From Rallus limicola (taxonomy: Eukaryota; Chordata; Aves; Gruiformes; Rallidae), in NCBI GenBank assembly GCA_022605955.1, contig JAKCOZ010000005.1, positions 1,054,001-1,118,000 on the forward strand: a DNA stretch of 64,000 bases. The letters are read 5' to 3'. Shown here piece after piece: positions 1 through 15,200 of this stretch (position 1 is its first letter; the number at the start of each line of letters is the position of its first letter). The notes under the pieces are model-generated. The model saw only the letters and a list, made by a program, of their open reading frames with translations. It had not been told where the DNA came from and did not search any database. Position numbers and translations under genes: made by a program.

Positions 1-112
1 AATTAGCTGTGCTAATTGGGTACCAGCTCCCACCCACAGCATCTCACAGCTACCTGCAGGCACCCCGCAGGGAGAACACCAAAGCGTTCTCCCTCGAAGG
101 AAAGGACCTTAC

Positions 113-271
113 CCCAGCCTCCTGCAGCTCTGGCTTGCTGGGCCTGAATCTGAGCTTGAAAGCCAGAGGAATAGTGCTCCTGTTTGCTATGGTGACAGTC
201 TTCTTCACCGTCTGGCCAATGGAGAGGGCTCCCAGCTCTACCACCTTTCCTCGTGGTTCCACAACCTCAAC
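113..271 (-). CDS. HYDIN: HYDIN exon e69 (last exon in window)
   Basis: 53 codons, phase 0 in and 0 out, with acceptor cctcag and donor gtaagg. It encodes the start of an ASH-type repeat, including [15 protein letters not shown] and a following strand with [10 protein letters not shown]. Mammalian HYDIN has the same motif order (KLGAVLPGQVVKR). The remaining roughly 700 residues of the protein lie beyond the left edge. Confidence 0.94.
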
Positions 272-3200
272 CTGAGGCAGGAAGGATGAATAGAAAGTGA
301 AAAGGAAGAAGGAGCAAAGGTTTTACCACCACCCTCGCAACAGAAAACCAAACCATGGTAGGCTGGGGGAGAGACACGATGGAAACAGGGCAAAAAGCCA
401 GGCAGGCTGGCTGCCACGTGGGTTTCCAGGGCTTGGGCTTCACCTCACCTTAATTTTCGTGCCCCTTCCTCGCACCTCAACAGTCTGGCGGCAAAGACCA
501 TTGATCTCAAAAGGGATGAGCTCGTGGTAAGAAGTGACCCCTTGGGGACAGAAAGTGACGGGCACCTCCACTGTCCCTCCCGGGCGGAGGATGAACCCTG
601 GGAAGTCCACCTTCAGGTGTGCGGTGTTGGTGAACAAGCAGTTCAATCTGGTGGAAAGCACGGCAAAGAGGTGTCACAAGACTGTGTGTGCTCGGTTGAC
701 ATTGTCAAGGCTACTCAGGGCTTTCCCGTCTCCTCTCCCTACCTCACATCCTTGGTTGCCTTGTTTGTGATGACAAAGGTCTGCTGGGCCGGTGGCATCC
801 CGGCGTGGTAGATGAAGCAGGTTCCAAAGTCGAGCTTTTTGGTGGAGAAGTGGACAGTGGGCACCAGCACAGTGGCACGGAACATGCAGGTGAACGTGGG
901 CCCCCTGCCGATCTGGTGAGGGGAAAATGAGCGTGAGCCAGTTGAAGAGGTGGGAATGACACCAGAGATGGCTGAGGAAGAGGACGGGGCAGAAAAACGA
1001 GGTGCCAAAGGACCCCAGAATGGAAATAGAAGATGGAAGGCTTGGGCTGAAGGGATTTAGGGGTCCCAGCCCTGCTCTGCACAGCTGTGTGCTGGCAAGA
1101 CCTTGCTGAGTTGCGGGACCAGGCAAAGACAAACATCTCCATCTCCATGTACACCTGAGGCCCCTGCAAATTCGGGGCAGAGAGGGGCTGGGGGATGTGT
1201 CCTGCCAGGACAGCACTTCCCAAAGCGGAAAATGTTCCACTCAGAAACTGCCTGGCTCTGCTGCAGCAGCAGGAGCCTCTTGGCCTCCATCAGCCTCTGC
1301 AACCATAGAGCTCATCCCGGCGCAGAGCTCCTCCTGCCCAGCTGCCACATAGGGAAGGCAAAGGTCTCAGGTTCAACGCTGATGCCTCACCTGCAGTATC
1401 AGCTTCACATCCTTTAGAGAGCACATCTTCCGCGGGTGAAAAGCCAGCTGGGTCTGTACCTCCCCCTCCGCCTGCACAGTGCCCGTCCGAGGGGCGATGG
1501 TGAGGACCTGTTTACGGTCTGTGGCACCACTCAGCTCCCACGAGAAGGTAAAGTCGAACTTGCTGTTATTGCAGATGGTGAAGATGCGGCTGATGTTCTC
1601 GTTTAGATGGACCTGTGGGGACAGGGCGGTGAGGACCAGTGGTTGGTGCAGATGCAAAGCATCACCTGGGCCAGTAAACTCCCCTTCCCAATGAGCTCCG
1701 ATACCTTTCGCATTCAGCCAATGACCTGCGTGAAAGATGGATCGTCTTCCCTCCAGAGACCCATGAAAGAAGAAAAAACCCCACCACCCCACCCCTGCTT
1801 GTTCATGTGTAACTGCAAAGCTCCCGGTTAAGGCCCCATCTCACAGGGGTTTCGTGGGGCAAAGGCCTCAGGGAGCTTCTCACCTCCTTGAAATCAATGA
1901 CGTTGACCTCCCGTGTGCTGAGCTCAGTGGCGCAGCCGTCGCTGTCCTCGCACCTCACAGACACGTTCACGCGATAGCCGGTGACCTTGATATTCAAGGA
2001 GAGGGGCTGGATCTTCCTCTTGACATTGCACTTGAGGTTGTAGACCACCTCTCCTTCTAGCTTCGGTGCCAAAGAGACTGTGATGGGAAGCCTGGAGAGA
2101 GAAGACCGTTTTATTGCTGTTTGCTCTCTCTCGGCTTTCTCAGCCCCACGTTTCCTGCCCTATGAGAGAACAGCTGTGGAGGGACCGGAAGCCTGGGAGA
2201 AAACAGGGACAGCTCTCTGTCCTTCCAGTGCTGGTGAGAACCTTTTGGGGCACCACGATCCCATGCAGTGAGAGGGCAGAGGATATGACGACAGGGCAGC
2301 AAGCCCCGAGGTAACACTGACCTCACTGCTCACAGGGCAGGCTCGGATTGAAGCTCCCGTCCCACACACAAAGGAGCCCACTCCCAGAGATGCCTCATCT
2401 CTCCCACCTGGGGGAATATCACCTCTCCGAGGAGGAATCATCCACCTCTCATGACAGCAATACAACAACATGGGTGCCACCAAACCGCCTCAGTGTAATT
2501 ATTATGGGTGATTTCAATGTAATTCCCAGGAATGTGATCAAAAGCTACCCAACTAGAGAGACTTAAGGACCTATTGCTCCTCCAGGGAGCCCCAGGAGCC
2601 AAAGCAGGGTGCTCCCTCACCCTGCACCCAGCGACAAACCAAAGGTCAGCATCCTGTGATCCACAGCAAAGCTGCCTGAAGCTAACACATCCCCTTACAC
2701 CCAGCACGAGGACACCCACACTGGCTCCGCTGATGACCTGGTGAGTGACCAGTTACACCACTTGAACATCACGCCGGAGCGCAAGTCATGGCCGCAGTTT
2801 CCAAGGATAAAAGAACCCCAAACCCTGTTTCTCTCTTGGATGGGCGATCCCGGAAAACACAGCCATTCATGGAAGCCACCAGCACGGGCTGAATCGCTGC
2901 CTGCAGCGCTGCTCCTGTGCTCCACCGCTCTCAGCGGCTCTGCACAGCCCAGGCGCGGGGGCTCTGTCGCTAAAAGAATGCCGGGGAGAGAGGGGACCTT
3001 GCATGCACAAGGCTGCTGGCTCTGGGATTTACATCATCCCCCAACCGAGCTGTGGTAGAAGACCCAAGGACTGAATTTCCCTGGGAAGGGGGCCTAGGGG
3101 ACCGTGACACAACCACTTCATGGAGAAACCTGCAGTTTCACGGTGTCCCCCTTGGAAGGAACAAAAGGGGCAGAGGTGTGCTATCACCAAGAGCGACTGC

Positions 3201-6200
3201 GGGGGGAACGAGCCTCAAAACCGCTCTGACAGCACAACAGGGGGATCTGGCCAGTGAGCCGTGTTACCTTGAAAGGGGAGCGATGGAGCCTTCCAGGGGC
3301 TTTATTTTCACAGAGGTCTTGCCTCCCTCTGAGAGGAGAGAGCTTTCTCTGAAAGCAAAGCTGAAGGCTTCCTTCTCACTGTTGATCATGTAGATAGTCT
3401 GGTGTACCTCATGCCCTGGGGAGGACAAAGCGACCGCTGAAAATCTCCGGTTCCTCTGTCCCGTTCCATCACACCAGCACCAAGCCCAGCAGTTCCCTGC
3501 TGCACTGCCCACAGCACTGCACGCTCGTGATGCCAATGTGGAAACGTCCTTCTGACCCTCCCGGGCTCCCCACATCGTCCCCAAACAACCCTGCCCCTGA
3601 CACACGCCTTCCTCCCTTCCTTTTCCTTGCACACTTGGGTGCCAGAAGCTGGATGCTCCCCTCACATGAGCCCCTTTCCCAGCTTCCTCGTGGAAGCCGG
3701 CTGGAATAACGGGACTGCTGGGCCCCTGGAGGGGTTCGTGTCCGAGCGTCAGAGGTGTAACCGTGGTGCTCACCAATTAACAGGGAAGGGAAGTTCAGGT
3801 GGGCTCTGTCCAGGTTCACCAATGGGTCGGTGGCATTGCCCACCAACAGGAATGGGACCGAAAAGCTCTGCTCAGGGATAGTAAAGAGCCAGAAGGATCT
3901 GGTGATGCCCAGGCGCCGTGGAATGAACTCAAACGTGACCTGGGAGAGAAAGAGGGAAATGAAGGAGAGCTGTTGCACTGGGCAGGGTAAGAGGAGCGGG
4001 ATGCAGGCTGTGCCCGCTGGAAGCCGCCAGCTCGGAGAAGTCCATGTGCTGCTTGCACCCCAAAGTGTGGCAGACGAGGGCAGCGTGGGAACACGTTTGT
4101 CTGACGGCTCATTTGGTCTCTCCATGGCTTTGGCTAAAGCTCCCGGTGAGGTGGGACACCCCGTAAGCGTAGACGCAGCTGGCATCACACTGGCACACAT
4201 CTGTACGGGACCCACCCGCGTCGTCCTTCTGCACCTACCTCTCCTTTCTTCCCTGGCTGGATGTGACCTCTCTCCGTGAGGCAGGAGAAAGACACCTGTT
4301 CTGGTGGCCCTGCAGGGTCCTGGCAAGTCCACTGGAAGGAATACGCAGAACTGGTCGGGTTCATGGCCGTGATGGTCCTGGGCACACAAAGCAAAAAAGA
4401 CTGATGAGGTGCTGGGTGGTTAACGACGCCGTGCCGTAACGGACATCAGGCGCTGCCAGTCCTGGACACCATCTGGAAGGAGTTACTTGGTGCAAGGGCA
4501 CAATGCTGGGAGCATGAACATTTCTCCTGCTTTTCAGGTGCTTCATCTAGAAACATTTCACCTGTCTTGTTTCCCAGGTGGCTATAGATTAGTGGGTGTC
4601 AATGAAGAAATTAGCAGGGAGACACTCTGAAGGTGGTAAGACCCTGATACAGGTTGCCCAGAGAGGTGGTGGAGGCCCCATCCCTGGACACATTCAAGGT
4701 CAGGACAGATGAAGCTCTGAGCAACCTGGTCTAGTTAGAGGTGGCCCAGCTCACTGAAGGGGGCAGACGGCCTTCAGAAGTCCCTGCACACCCAATACAG
4801 TCCGGGATGCAATGGCCAAACTCTTGCATGACAGCATGGCAAGATGAAGGCAAAAATGGTAAAGAGAAGCCCAGCAAGGCTCCTTCAGAAGACGGTACCA
4901 AGCAGACCGCTGGCCAAGCACCAGCAGATCACAGGCAAGGTACAGATGTGCCTCAGGGTTTGGAAGAGCCTCTGGCTAAGGGAGAGTGACCAGGAGACCA
5001 CCAGCAGAAGTCATGCCCACACCTACCTTCTGTTCCTGCTGCCCAGTCCCACTGCCATGATCTCAATCACTTTCCTGTTGAGATCGAGCTCTGGCTCCTC
5101 TGGTCCCTGCAACTCCGGGTCGCGTCTCTTTGCCGTGAGGTAGCCAGAGTCTTCCAGCTCAAAGTGGCAGGTGGGCATGAGGCTTCTCCCCTTCACAGCC
5201 ACCTCTGGGCTCTTCTGATCCGGTTTCAGGTTAGGAATCCTAGGAAGAAAGGAACTGCTGGTGGCCAGGCTAGCCAGTGGTGGCCGGGCTAGCTGGTGAC
5301 CTGTCTCTCCCCCTTTCTGGATCTCTTGTTCCAGATTTGGCAACCCTCCTGGAGCTTAATATTTCATACAACATCTTTCCCCCCTGTCTCCATACCTCCC
5401 TCTACCAAGGCTGGATGCTCATCTTGCTTTTCTCCTGTACATGGGCTGTTTCTCTGCCTCGCTGGGGCTGGCTGCTGCCAGATCTGCACTCCCACTCACC
5501 CTGATCCGAGGTATAACCACGACTACAGAAGCAAGCAAAGCCTGGACGTCTCCTACCTGCAGAGCATACGGCTCTCAAAGTCCCCCACGTACGACGGGGA
5601 GAACTTCATCTGGAAATGCTGCTCCTGGCCAGCAAGGATGGTGCCGCTGTTGGGCTCAATGGAGAACGGCAGGGTGCGGGCACGGGCGGTGTTCAGAGAC
5701 CAGCTCGAGGAAGAAGAGACCTGCTCCACAGTGTGGTCCAGCTGGCTCGAATGGCTGGACTGCAGCTTCACAGAGGTACCAGAAGCAGAGACGAAATCCC
5801 CTGTGGTAAGGAAGGGGTTATATAGCAGGACGTCTGTGAAGGAAAAAACCCTTCCAGCAGCTCTGCCTCCTGGTGCAGGCAGGCAGGAGGGAGCTGGGAT
5901 GCATTTGGAGCATCTCTAGCCAGGGGCTTTCATCGGGAGGACTCCCCGTGAAGAGCAGGGAGAGCGGCCAGTTGGCTTTTTGCTTCTAGGCTACGGCTTC
6001 ATTCCCAAAAAGTCCTGGGGGACCTGTGTGAAAGCGAGAGCTGGGGGCCCCGACAACTGCCTGGAGCGCACCACACCGCTGAGCATCGCACCGTAATGGC
6101 ACTGGGGTGACAGATGGGGGTTCAATGGGGCCAGGACTACACTGGCTCCATCTCCATGGCCGGGTCACTAGAGGCAAACCTCTCCCGCAGAGTGGTTCCT

Positions 6201-9200
6201 GGCCAGCATTCGTTCCCAAACCAGACCCAGCAGCCAACCGGAGACACAGCTGTGTTAAGGCACTTGGGAAGGTTTCTGGGTGCTGGTTTGGGTGCAGTGG
6301 CCGTGGGGGACAGTGCTGCTCCGTCCTTCACACCCTTTCCTTCCTTCCTTCCTTCTCTCTGCCAGGCTTTCCCAACCCACAGCCAGACAGCTTGGCACAG
6401 CCCAGCCCAGTTTCAGCAGAAGCGTGCCAGTGGCGGGGAAGAGCCAGCACCACGGGAGGGAGGTGGGCATGTTCCCAGCACCGAGGCCGGCGCCGGGCTC
6501 TCAGCCAGATGGGCTGCTTGCACTGGGAAGTGCTGGAGCTGGCAGCTCTCCTCTCTCAGCCCAGTCTCCCCACTGCTCCCAAGGAGACCGAGCACTCTGA
6601 CATCATCCCTGGGGGTTAACGAGTCACTGCTGCGCCATCGAGCTCCACGGCTGCTGCGAGCAGGGTCCTTGCCTGCACCAAACGCTCTCCTGCCCGAGCC
6701 AGGAGGGTTCGTTTTAGATGGTGACTTTTGGGAGTTGTGCCCAGATCGTGCCTTTAGGTCAGCTAACTCACTTGTCACACCTCAGCTTTCCCAGCAAGAG
6801 GGGCCCTGACACCCCCTTCTCAGTCCGGACCCATGGCGCGGCTCTCCCCGAGCCACGCTCAGCTCCCATGCAGAGCGCATGCGTCAGAGCCAGCACTGCA
6901 GGGTCTGAAATGCAGGGGGTAGGGGCAAGGAGAAGGAAGACGCTGATAAAAGTGGATGACTGGATAGGGATGGAAAAGCAATTCCTGTTTGGGGGTAGTG
7001 CATCTTCTCCCCAAGCCCTTAGCTACCCACTGAGACAAACTGGCACCCCCAGACAGCCCCTTACCGTCCAGACTGGGCGGGAGCTGCTCCATGGTGCTGG
7101 TGGTACAGCTCGCTTCACTTTCAACTTCCACAGCCTCCAGCCAGCTATATTCCAGGGCCACATTCCCTGTGTTGGACAGCTGGAAACTGAGAAGCAAGGA
7201 GGAGGAAAGGAAAAAGCCCAATAAATACCAAGGGAGTCAAGAAGTGACATGGTTCATGGGCTCCTGGCAGCTCTTTCTTTAGCCTGAGGAGCATCTTCTT
7301 CCCCAGACAGCTCACGGCCCTGGTGTGCCCCAAGAGAAAGTATTCCAAAGTTTGGAAGTTAAAGAGACAAGGGCAGATGTGGTACCCCAGAGGCTTAATC
7401 CAAGGGGCTTCTTAGATTAAGGTCTTGGATTAAGGATCTCAGGTCTCAGCCTCACACTATCTTGGTTGCAAATTCATCCTGGAGCAAATGAGGACAGGAG
7501 ACACGCAAGGAAAGCAAAACCATGGCTGCTCCTGGCAGAAAGGCACACCAGAACTGAACTTCTCCTGGCACATCTGGGCAGGACGGCAGCCACCACCTCC
7601 TGCTTGGCTTTGCGTGCAGGTAGACGGGCTCCAGCACCCAGCCAGGGCTTGGGAAGGGTGAAACCATAGAGGGTTTGTTTAAAAGGATGCAGAGCAGCTG
7701 AGACTGAACATAAAGCAGGTGGAGGAACTCACGCGAGCGTCCTCGTCTGGAAGAGCAAGGTCTCCTCGAACTCAATCCTGTCCGTATCCATCTTGAACTG
7801 GGCATAGTCAGCGACTGCGCTGAGGTGAAGCTCCACCTCACGGCTGCTCTTCTCCAGGACAGTGTGAGCTGGTTCTGGGTCCATCTCGATCACCTCCAAG
7901 GAGAGAGGAGAATCACTGAGCAGAGCCCGGAAGGCCAGACCGAGCCAAACCAACCCGTACAGGGGCTAGGACACACCGGCCCCATTTCCTTCCCCGGAAA
8001 GGTGACAAAGAAAGGTGACCTTTCTGTTCTACTCTCTGTTTCTACCTCCTGATCCAAGCAATCACCACTGTGACCACGAATACACCCACGGGGACAACGA
8101 CTGGGTATCAGTCCCTGTGCTTCAACCCTGTAGAGCATCTGACCCTTCTCCTGGCCCTCTGTAAATGCAGCAGACCTCTAACTCGGGATTTAATTCTCCT
8201 GCTGGAGCTCTGTGGGTGGAGAATCTTGCAAATGAGCACATGTAGAAAGCACCTCTTTCTTTCCAGGTGTTTCATGTAGGGCAACAGCAGGGGACTGCTG
8301 CTTCCAGATATCTCACGTAGGGCTGGAGACTGGCATTTTGGGGGACGGAACAAAGTCACTGGGGGAAGTCTCTGAGCGCTGATGCTCTGATGGGGAAGCA
8401 GTTTGGATTACAGGTCTAGCAATGGTTGAGAAACTAGGGAAGAACCATTGACCATGAGAGGTGCCTTTGGCAGCAATGAGAGCAAAAGGAGGAGCTTCTG
8501 GACTCCCGCACGATGGCCACACAGTGCCTCCATAACGAGATAGCCCCACGACACAGAGACCACAACCAACACGTCTGGTGTCAGCACAGAGCTCAGAGCT
8601 CACCCACACCTAGTGCTACTGCTGCTCCCCACGTCTCACACGAGCTGGAGAGCACGGCGTTTAACTCCTCCTTGGGAAATAAGGAGAGATGTAACCACCG
8701 TGATGTATAGGATGCGACCTCCCTTTCAACACGGGCCGCAAGGCTTCAGCATCCACCTCTCCCCCACACCGCGGCTCCTGGTCAACCTCACGGATGGATT
8801 AAATGTCAGGAGGAGGCGGGAGCCCCTCGGCCAGCAGAGATGTCGCTCTGGCCCCATCAGCAGCTCTCGTTACACAAGTGTTCCTTGCTTCTGCATTTGT
8901 GCTTCCTACCTTCTTCTTGAGAGGCCACGTGGCTCCCGGGGCCTCCCTGGCATCCACCCACTTGATGGTGCGCAGGCGGTCGTCCCAGTCGGGAACGTGC
9001 TCCGGCGGCAGCTGGAAGGCGATGCTCGCCACCGTGCACTTCACAGGGTGCTTTCTGAAGGCCACCGCCACGTCCGATTTCAAGGTGACTGTGATGTCCT
9101 TCGCGCAGCCGGCATGGAGGTGTCCCACCTAGGAAGAACCAGAGAGCAGATGGAACTCCAATTCCTGGCCAGGGCAGCACTGCCAGTGAAGGGAGCGATG

Positions 9201-12200
9201 TGGTGAGCAGCCACGCCGGGAATCTCCATCTTCCTGCGCTTTTCTCCAAGGGCTGATAAAGCCCAGGAGATGCCACCTCCCGTAACACGGAGCCTTTGCT
9301 GCAGGACCGAGAGCCCGGCCCCAGCAAAGCCAGGGATGAGGGATGGAAACGCCTGCATGAAGCAAAGCTCCCATGCGGAGTCATTTGGGATTGCTCCTAC
9401 ATGGCAGCGACGCGGGTTCCTGCTGAGAGGGGAGCTCCCAGGAACGTGCTGGGCAGGGCCCTGCAGTGGGGAGAGGCAGAGCCACCCGAGCTCACCTGGG
9501 GGGAGAAGTGAAAGGGGGGTTCTGCCAGCCACTCAAACCGCATCGCCTCCACCTTGCTGCGGTTGGTGATGGTGAAGGTCACGGAGTAGGGGGTCCCAAT
9601 GTGACACTCCCCAAACTGGATGTGCTCCACTCTGACAGCTGTTAAGAACAAGAGGAAAGGATCTCAGCACGTGGTAAGGTCCATCCACCCCTCTTACACA
9701 CACAGACGCACGTGTCCAGCCCCTCTCCTCGCCCCAAGCCTTCCTCCCTCTGGGAGATGCTGTTCCCCACACTACCACTCCCAGAGATACACCCCACCGT
9801 GTCCCTTGGCCTGTGGTGACACGCAGAGGGACGTACACAGCGGGCACGCTCACAGAACCCTGCGTTCGGTGGGCGACAGCACAGACCTCGTTATATAGAG
9901 GCCACAAATTACCACATGTGGTCCTCCTCACCTCCACAGCACCACACAGGCCAGCAGACCGCCTTTTTGGGATACTCAGTGGAACATTGGTATCTCTGAC
10001 CCTTCCTTGCCAGCCCATAAGCTCCTCCCCAGACAGAGGATGCCCCCTTGCCTTCCCAATCGTGGCTGCTCTGCAGACTACAAAAGGCAGCAGGATCTGT
10101 GCGCAAAGCCCACAGCGCCCCTGCCCCGGCACAGGGTGAGCAGTACCACGCTTCCCTGTTCCTTGCTCTGGGCTTGGCAGCCTCTCCTCCCTTACCCTCA
10201 ATCACATCTTCCTCCAGATCACCCTTAGTGTCCTCCTCCGTGCTGTCTGCTGCGAGTCCGTGGATGTTATCTAGAGTGAAGTCATCCTCGTAGCCTTCAC
10301 CCACCAGCTGAATGTCAGTTTCTTCATAGGGGTTGTCCACCATAGACATGTGGATCTTTGCTTCCACATGTTGGGCCCGGTTGGGTTTGAAGAGCACGTC
10401 AAACTCTGCTAATTCCTTGTGATGCAGGACCAGGGAAGCGGTGTGGGGCTTCCTCTCTACACAGCGATGGAAGCCAGAGATAAGTCAAACAGCTCCACAG
10501 AGAAAACCTTTCCATGGGGTCCCAGATGCTTAGCAGGGCGAATCCAGCTGCCTCTAAGCACCGGTTCTCCCACCAGTGGTTCCAGACCCTCTTCCTACAT
10601 TCATACCACCATGTACACCACTCCTTAAGTATCTTAACCTTAGGTGAACACCCATCTCTCTCTCAACCTGCACCCAGCCAGCCCCTGCCATAGTAAAGCT
10701 GAGTTAAGGAGCAGGTTTGGCTTCTGCTGGCTGGCTGCAGGTTCAAGGGCTGTCTCTGCTCAGGGTGGGAACTCCCCACTCCTAGCAAAGACCTTCAGAC
10801 AGTCCACTCACGTGCTGACAGCGCCCCACAACTCAACCCACCATGTCCAGAAGAAGGGAAGAACTTCCTACAATTTGCTAGGAGGAAACCTTGCAAAGAC
10901 TCAATGTGTAAAACTGGGTGTACAGAGAGCCCTGGGAACCAAACTATCAACATCTGCCTGCTGCTGGGCCATGCCAAGAGCCAGACAGACATTTTCCCCG
11001 TGCAGACGACCACACTTCACCGCTAACGAATTTACCTTCTCCGTGAGAGTCCTGCACGCCTGCGGCTGGGTAGATGCACTGTGTGGTGGGTTTGGCTTTC
11101 AAGGAGAAAACTCCTTCTTCGTCCAAGAGGTCTATCATCAGCTGAGGGAAGGGAACACAGAGCATGACCACACTGGTGTGGGTACAGGGCGGTCCAGCAG
11201 GTCAATGCTGTCCTGCTGCTGCCACCTCGGCCCACTTCAAACACAGCTCAGCACAAAGCTTCAGTACAACTGGAAACCCCAAAAGCATTCGGAGGCGTCA
11301 GGACACCAAACAGGACAGGAAATACTACGAGTAAGGAGCAGGATGTAATTTGACTGTAAGGAGGAACTCTTTCCCTGGGAGGGTGAGGAAGCCCTGGGAC
11401 AGGCTGCCCAGAGAGGCTGTGCAGTCTCCTTCTCTGGAGACATTCAAACTCCACCTGGATGCGTTCCTGTGGGATTTACTCTGGGTGACTCTCTTCTGGC
11501 AGGGGGTGGGACTAGATGAGCTTTTGAGGCCCCTTCCAACTCCTAATACTCTGGGATTCTGTGAAACTACAACCAAGTTTAATTACAAGGCAGTGAAATG
11601 CCATCCAATGAATCTGCCGTGACCAGGACATGGCACGTTCCATGGAGAACCAAAGCCTGAGAAGAGAGATGTGGAAATTCCAACCCTTGTGCTGCACATA
11701 ACTGCAAAGGACAGACCGGCCAGAAAGCCCCATCTCCAGGAGGAAAACCCTTCCTGGGAAGCATGAGGCGGTGATGTGCTACAAAAGAGTCTGAGACCTG
11801 TTTCCCTCTGCGCAGTTCACCGAGGTGGAGAGTGGACAGAGAGTGCCCAGCCCAAAACCTGAGGGTGGGCTGAGGCCAGACACAGCAGCTGTGGTTGCAA
11901 GGGAGGCGCAGACGAAGCCGAAAAGCATCTTTGAGAGTGTCAGAGGGGTCACTGTCCTGCAACGGAGGGACACTGAGCACAAGGGAAAGGTGTCCTTTGG
12001 TGTTTGCTGGGACCTCTCCTCAGTGGGATGAGACCAGAGCATTCCCCGAGCGGGCCCTCACCTGCACGGGGACGATGCCGTCGTTACGAAGGACCAGAGG
12101 GAGTTTTTCCGAGTCACCCAGCAACAGCTTCTTGAAGAGGAGCAGGGGGTTCCCTCTCCTGTTGTGAAGGACCGGGCGCAGGACCGTCACCCGAGGCAGA

Positions 12201-15200
12201 TTCCCATCTCCGCTGATCTCGAAGGTCAGGCTCTGTGCTTTAGCTGCCGCAGGGCTGCAGGAGAGGCAGAGGAGACATCATGACGCTTGGTACCAACCCC
12301 TTTCCCACTGCCCTGGCTGCTGCTCCCGTACCCCAGGACACGGGTTCCACCTCATCTCAGTCCGATGAGGGCCACTCACAAGAGCAATCTGCTCTCAAGA
12401 GCTGAAGCCCTCTGGAATAAGAGCTAAAAAAGTCGTTTCCCTCCATGGAATCAGGCGGTACAGCAGGTAAATAACGAGGACACAGACAAGGCACGGCAGC
12501 TCCCTGGCTGCAGTGACATGAGAGACGCACAAAAGGCACCTGAGTAGTATCAAAGCAAGAAGGGAGGAGTAAATAATGTGTCAGGAAAGGATATTGCCAA
12601 GGCCACAAGAGCAGGAATTGCTCAATGGGGCAGAAAGCTGAGTTAACCTGTCCCACCTCAAGCAGTCCAAGGGGTTTGAGAAGAGCAGGTTGGAGCCCCA
12701 GCACAAACATGGCCAGCACAGACGTCAAGGTACCCCCCCCAGGGGATCACAAGGGATCTTCTCATGTCAGCATAAACAAGGAGGCTCTCTCTTGTCGTTA
12801 GGGACTTGATGATCTCTTGAGGTCCCTTCCAATCCCTACTGCTCTGTGATTCTGTTACTGTTTCATGAGTTATCTAAAGCTAAGGACCCCAACCTGGGGC
12901 TACCAAATGACTCTGGGTTACTGGAGTTAGGTCTACGTGCTCCCAGAGGGGAGGCAGCTGTCAGAAAAGGTCTCCCCCAAGATTCCCCCCAGGTGAATTA
13001 CCTTGCCTGGGAATCGAGGGAAGCCTCAAAAGCACACTGATAGTTCTGCATGGTCTGTGGAGTGAAGGTCACTGTAGCAAACATGTGGGAACAGCTGGGA
13101 ATGCACATCCGGACAGGATCCACCTTGAATACGTTGCTCACGTAGCTGTCAAGCTTGGAGGAACCCACAGAGTGGTGTTAGGAGGAAACACCCTTCAAGG
13201 TGACACAGCCTTATTCATCGATACATCATGGGGAACAGTCCCAGACAGGCCCCTCAGTCTCCAGGGGTGATTCCAGAGTGGTGCCGACCTTGCCCAGGGA
13301 GCTGCTGTAAAGCCCAGGAGGGCAAAAGCTTGTTCTGAGCACTGAGCAGCCAGCCCAGCACATGTGGGAGGTGGGACTGTGTGGGAAACCCTCCAAAGGA
13401 TCTAGAACTGGCCCTTAAAGAGAAGGAAAAGACCAGGGAGCCTGAGCAAGTGATGTGCTGAAGCCTGGCACATCAGCCCAGCGGAAGAGCCCTCCCCAGC
13501 CCCAAGCGTGACCCTAAGAGATACTGAAAAGGGTTCAAGTCTCCCACCAAAGAGGGGGAGGGGCGAATCAAAACCTCGCCTGAGACAGGCTGAACTCAAC
13601 CCAACTGTCAACCTGTGTCTCTTCCATGTAGTGTCACCTGCCCAGAGCCAGGCCAGTCTGGGCAAGAAGCTGGAATGGGTCTGGAGAACAAGGGAGGCCA
13701 CCACACAGAAGAGAAGCAGCCCCTGAGGCTCCTTGTTCTTACCTTTCCAGGGATGGGTTGGACGGAGAAGGCCACATCACAGGGAAATTTGCCCACGTTG
13801 CGGATCTTGAAGCGAGCTGTGGCCTGGTGCCCAACCAGGACTTTGGTGAAGATAAATTTGTTCTCATCTCTGATGAACACACCCTTGTCTTCCACTGTCT
13901 GGAGGACGTGGCAGAGGTTGATGCTGCTGCAGATCCGGTGCTCCTCAAAGACGGACTCTATGTCATCAACCACAGATGCTACGAGAAGATCAAAGGGAGG
14001 GTGAGGACGGAGAAGCCTTCCCGCTGCAGTTATCTGGACCCTGCTGGCCGCTCAGAAGCTGCCTGGGTCACCGCAAAACCCAGCTGGCTTGGGTGTGAGG
14101 ATGGAGCTTGGTCACCCCCAGTCTTAAAGGACATGACTTTCCCTTCATCCTTCCACGCATCCCTCCCAGCCTCTCCCCAATGGCTAACTGGAGAATCGGA
14201 ACCTCTGAGGGCTTTAAGGTGGGACTTTAGGGTCAGGGTGTGTGTCCCAGGAGTAAGTCTGGGTGTTGACGGCCAGGGAAGCTGTGGGTGGGGCGTACCT
14301 GGGAGGCAGGACTCGGCAAACAGGGTGTAGGGGATGCCGGAGGGATGGTCCTTGGGGTCTCTGTTGTTGATATTGATGGACAGGCTCTCCTTGCACGTCC
14401 CCAGCAGCTTGGCGTAGCAATCCACTGTGATCACCTGCTGGCCCCCAGGATGGACGGAGCCAAAGCCAGGGTACACCGTGAACATGCCCACAGTGAGGTG
14501 AGTCTGCAGAGAGAGTCCAGGCAGAGGCTGATGTCCAACAGCTGTACCTCGAGATCCCCCAGCAAGGACCATGCTGCTGCTGCTCGGCCTCCCGCAGGCT
14601 TTGACCCCCAATCCCAGGGCAGGGACAACACCACAGCCTGCAGGGAGCCCCAGGCCAACATGAACATGCCGGGAAGAGGGGGAGGCTTGTCTCAAGCGGC
14701 ACAAAGAAAGGAGCTCGGGTGTAAAGGGCGAAGGTGGGAGCTGGGATCCTTCAGCCTCAAAAGGAGCAGCGAGCAAGGTCATCTCTAATTACAGAGGGAG
14801 AATTCAAACAGGGATGTTGGGCCTCTGGGGTTTTCCCAGATGTATTCTGGCTTGTGGCTACCAAACACCGGACCGGCTCCTCTCTCGCAACCCCACAGCT
14901 CCAGCTCTGAGCCAGAACAGCCTCAGCGGGACAAGCAGCTCCTGCCTCTGCTCTGGCTGGGAGATGATGGAGCCTCGAGCTGCCAGGCACACACAAGACC
15001 ATGTCCCCTCCCACCGTGAAGAGACCCCAGCCCGGGCTCCAGCAGCACGTGTCAGAGAGCAGAGCCACCCACCTGCATGAGGGGGTTGGTGCCCTTCCGC
15101 AGCAGGAGCCTGTTCAGCTGGGATGAGGTAGATGTTTTCCTCACGTTTACGTTCTCGGGAGGGCGGGCAGATTTTGGGACTTGTGCACTGAGAGGAGAAA

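Noticed and set aside
743..904. A shorter e67 starting at the inner AG.
   Set aside because: It would shift the frame relative to e66.
2480..2570. AT-richer intronic patch considered as a transposon remnant.
   Set aside because: No terminal repeat, target duplication or recognisable family block.
10196..10430. A shorter e55 starting at an inner AG just before AEFDVLF.
   Set aside because: It would drop the conserved HTASLV block, and its pyrimidine tract is poor. The outer acceptor has a good tract and the right phase.
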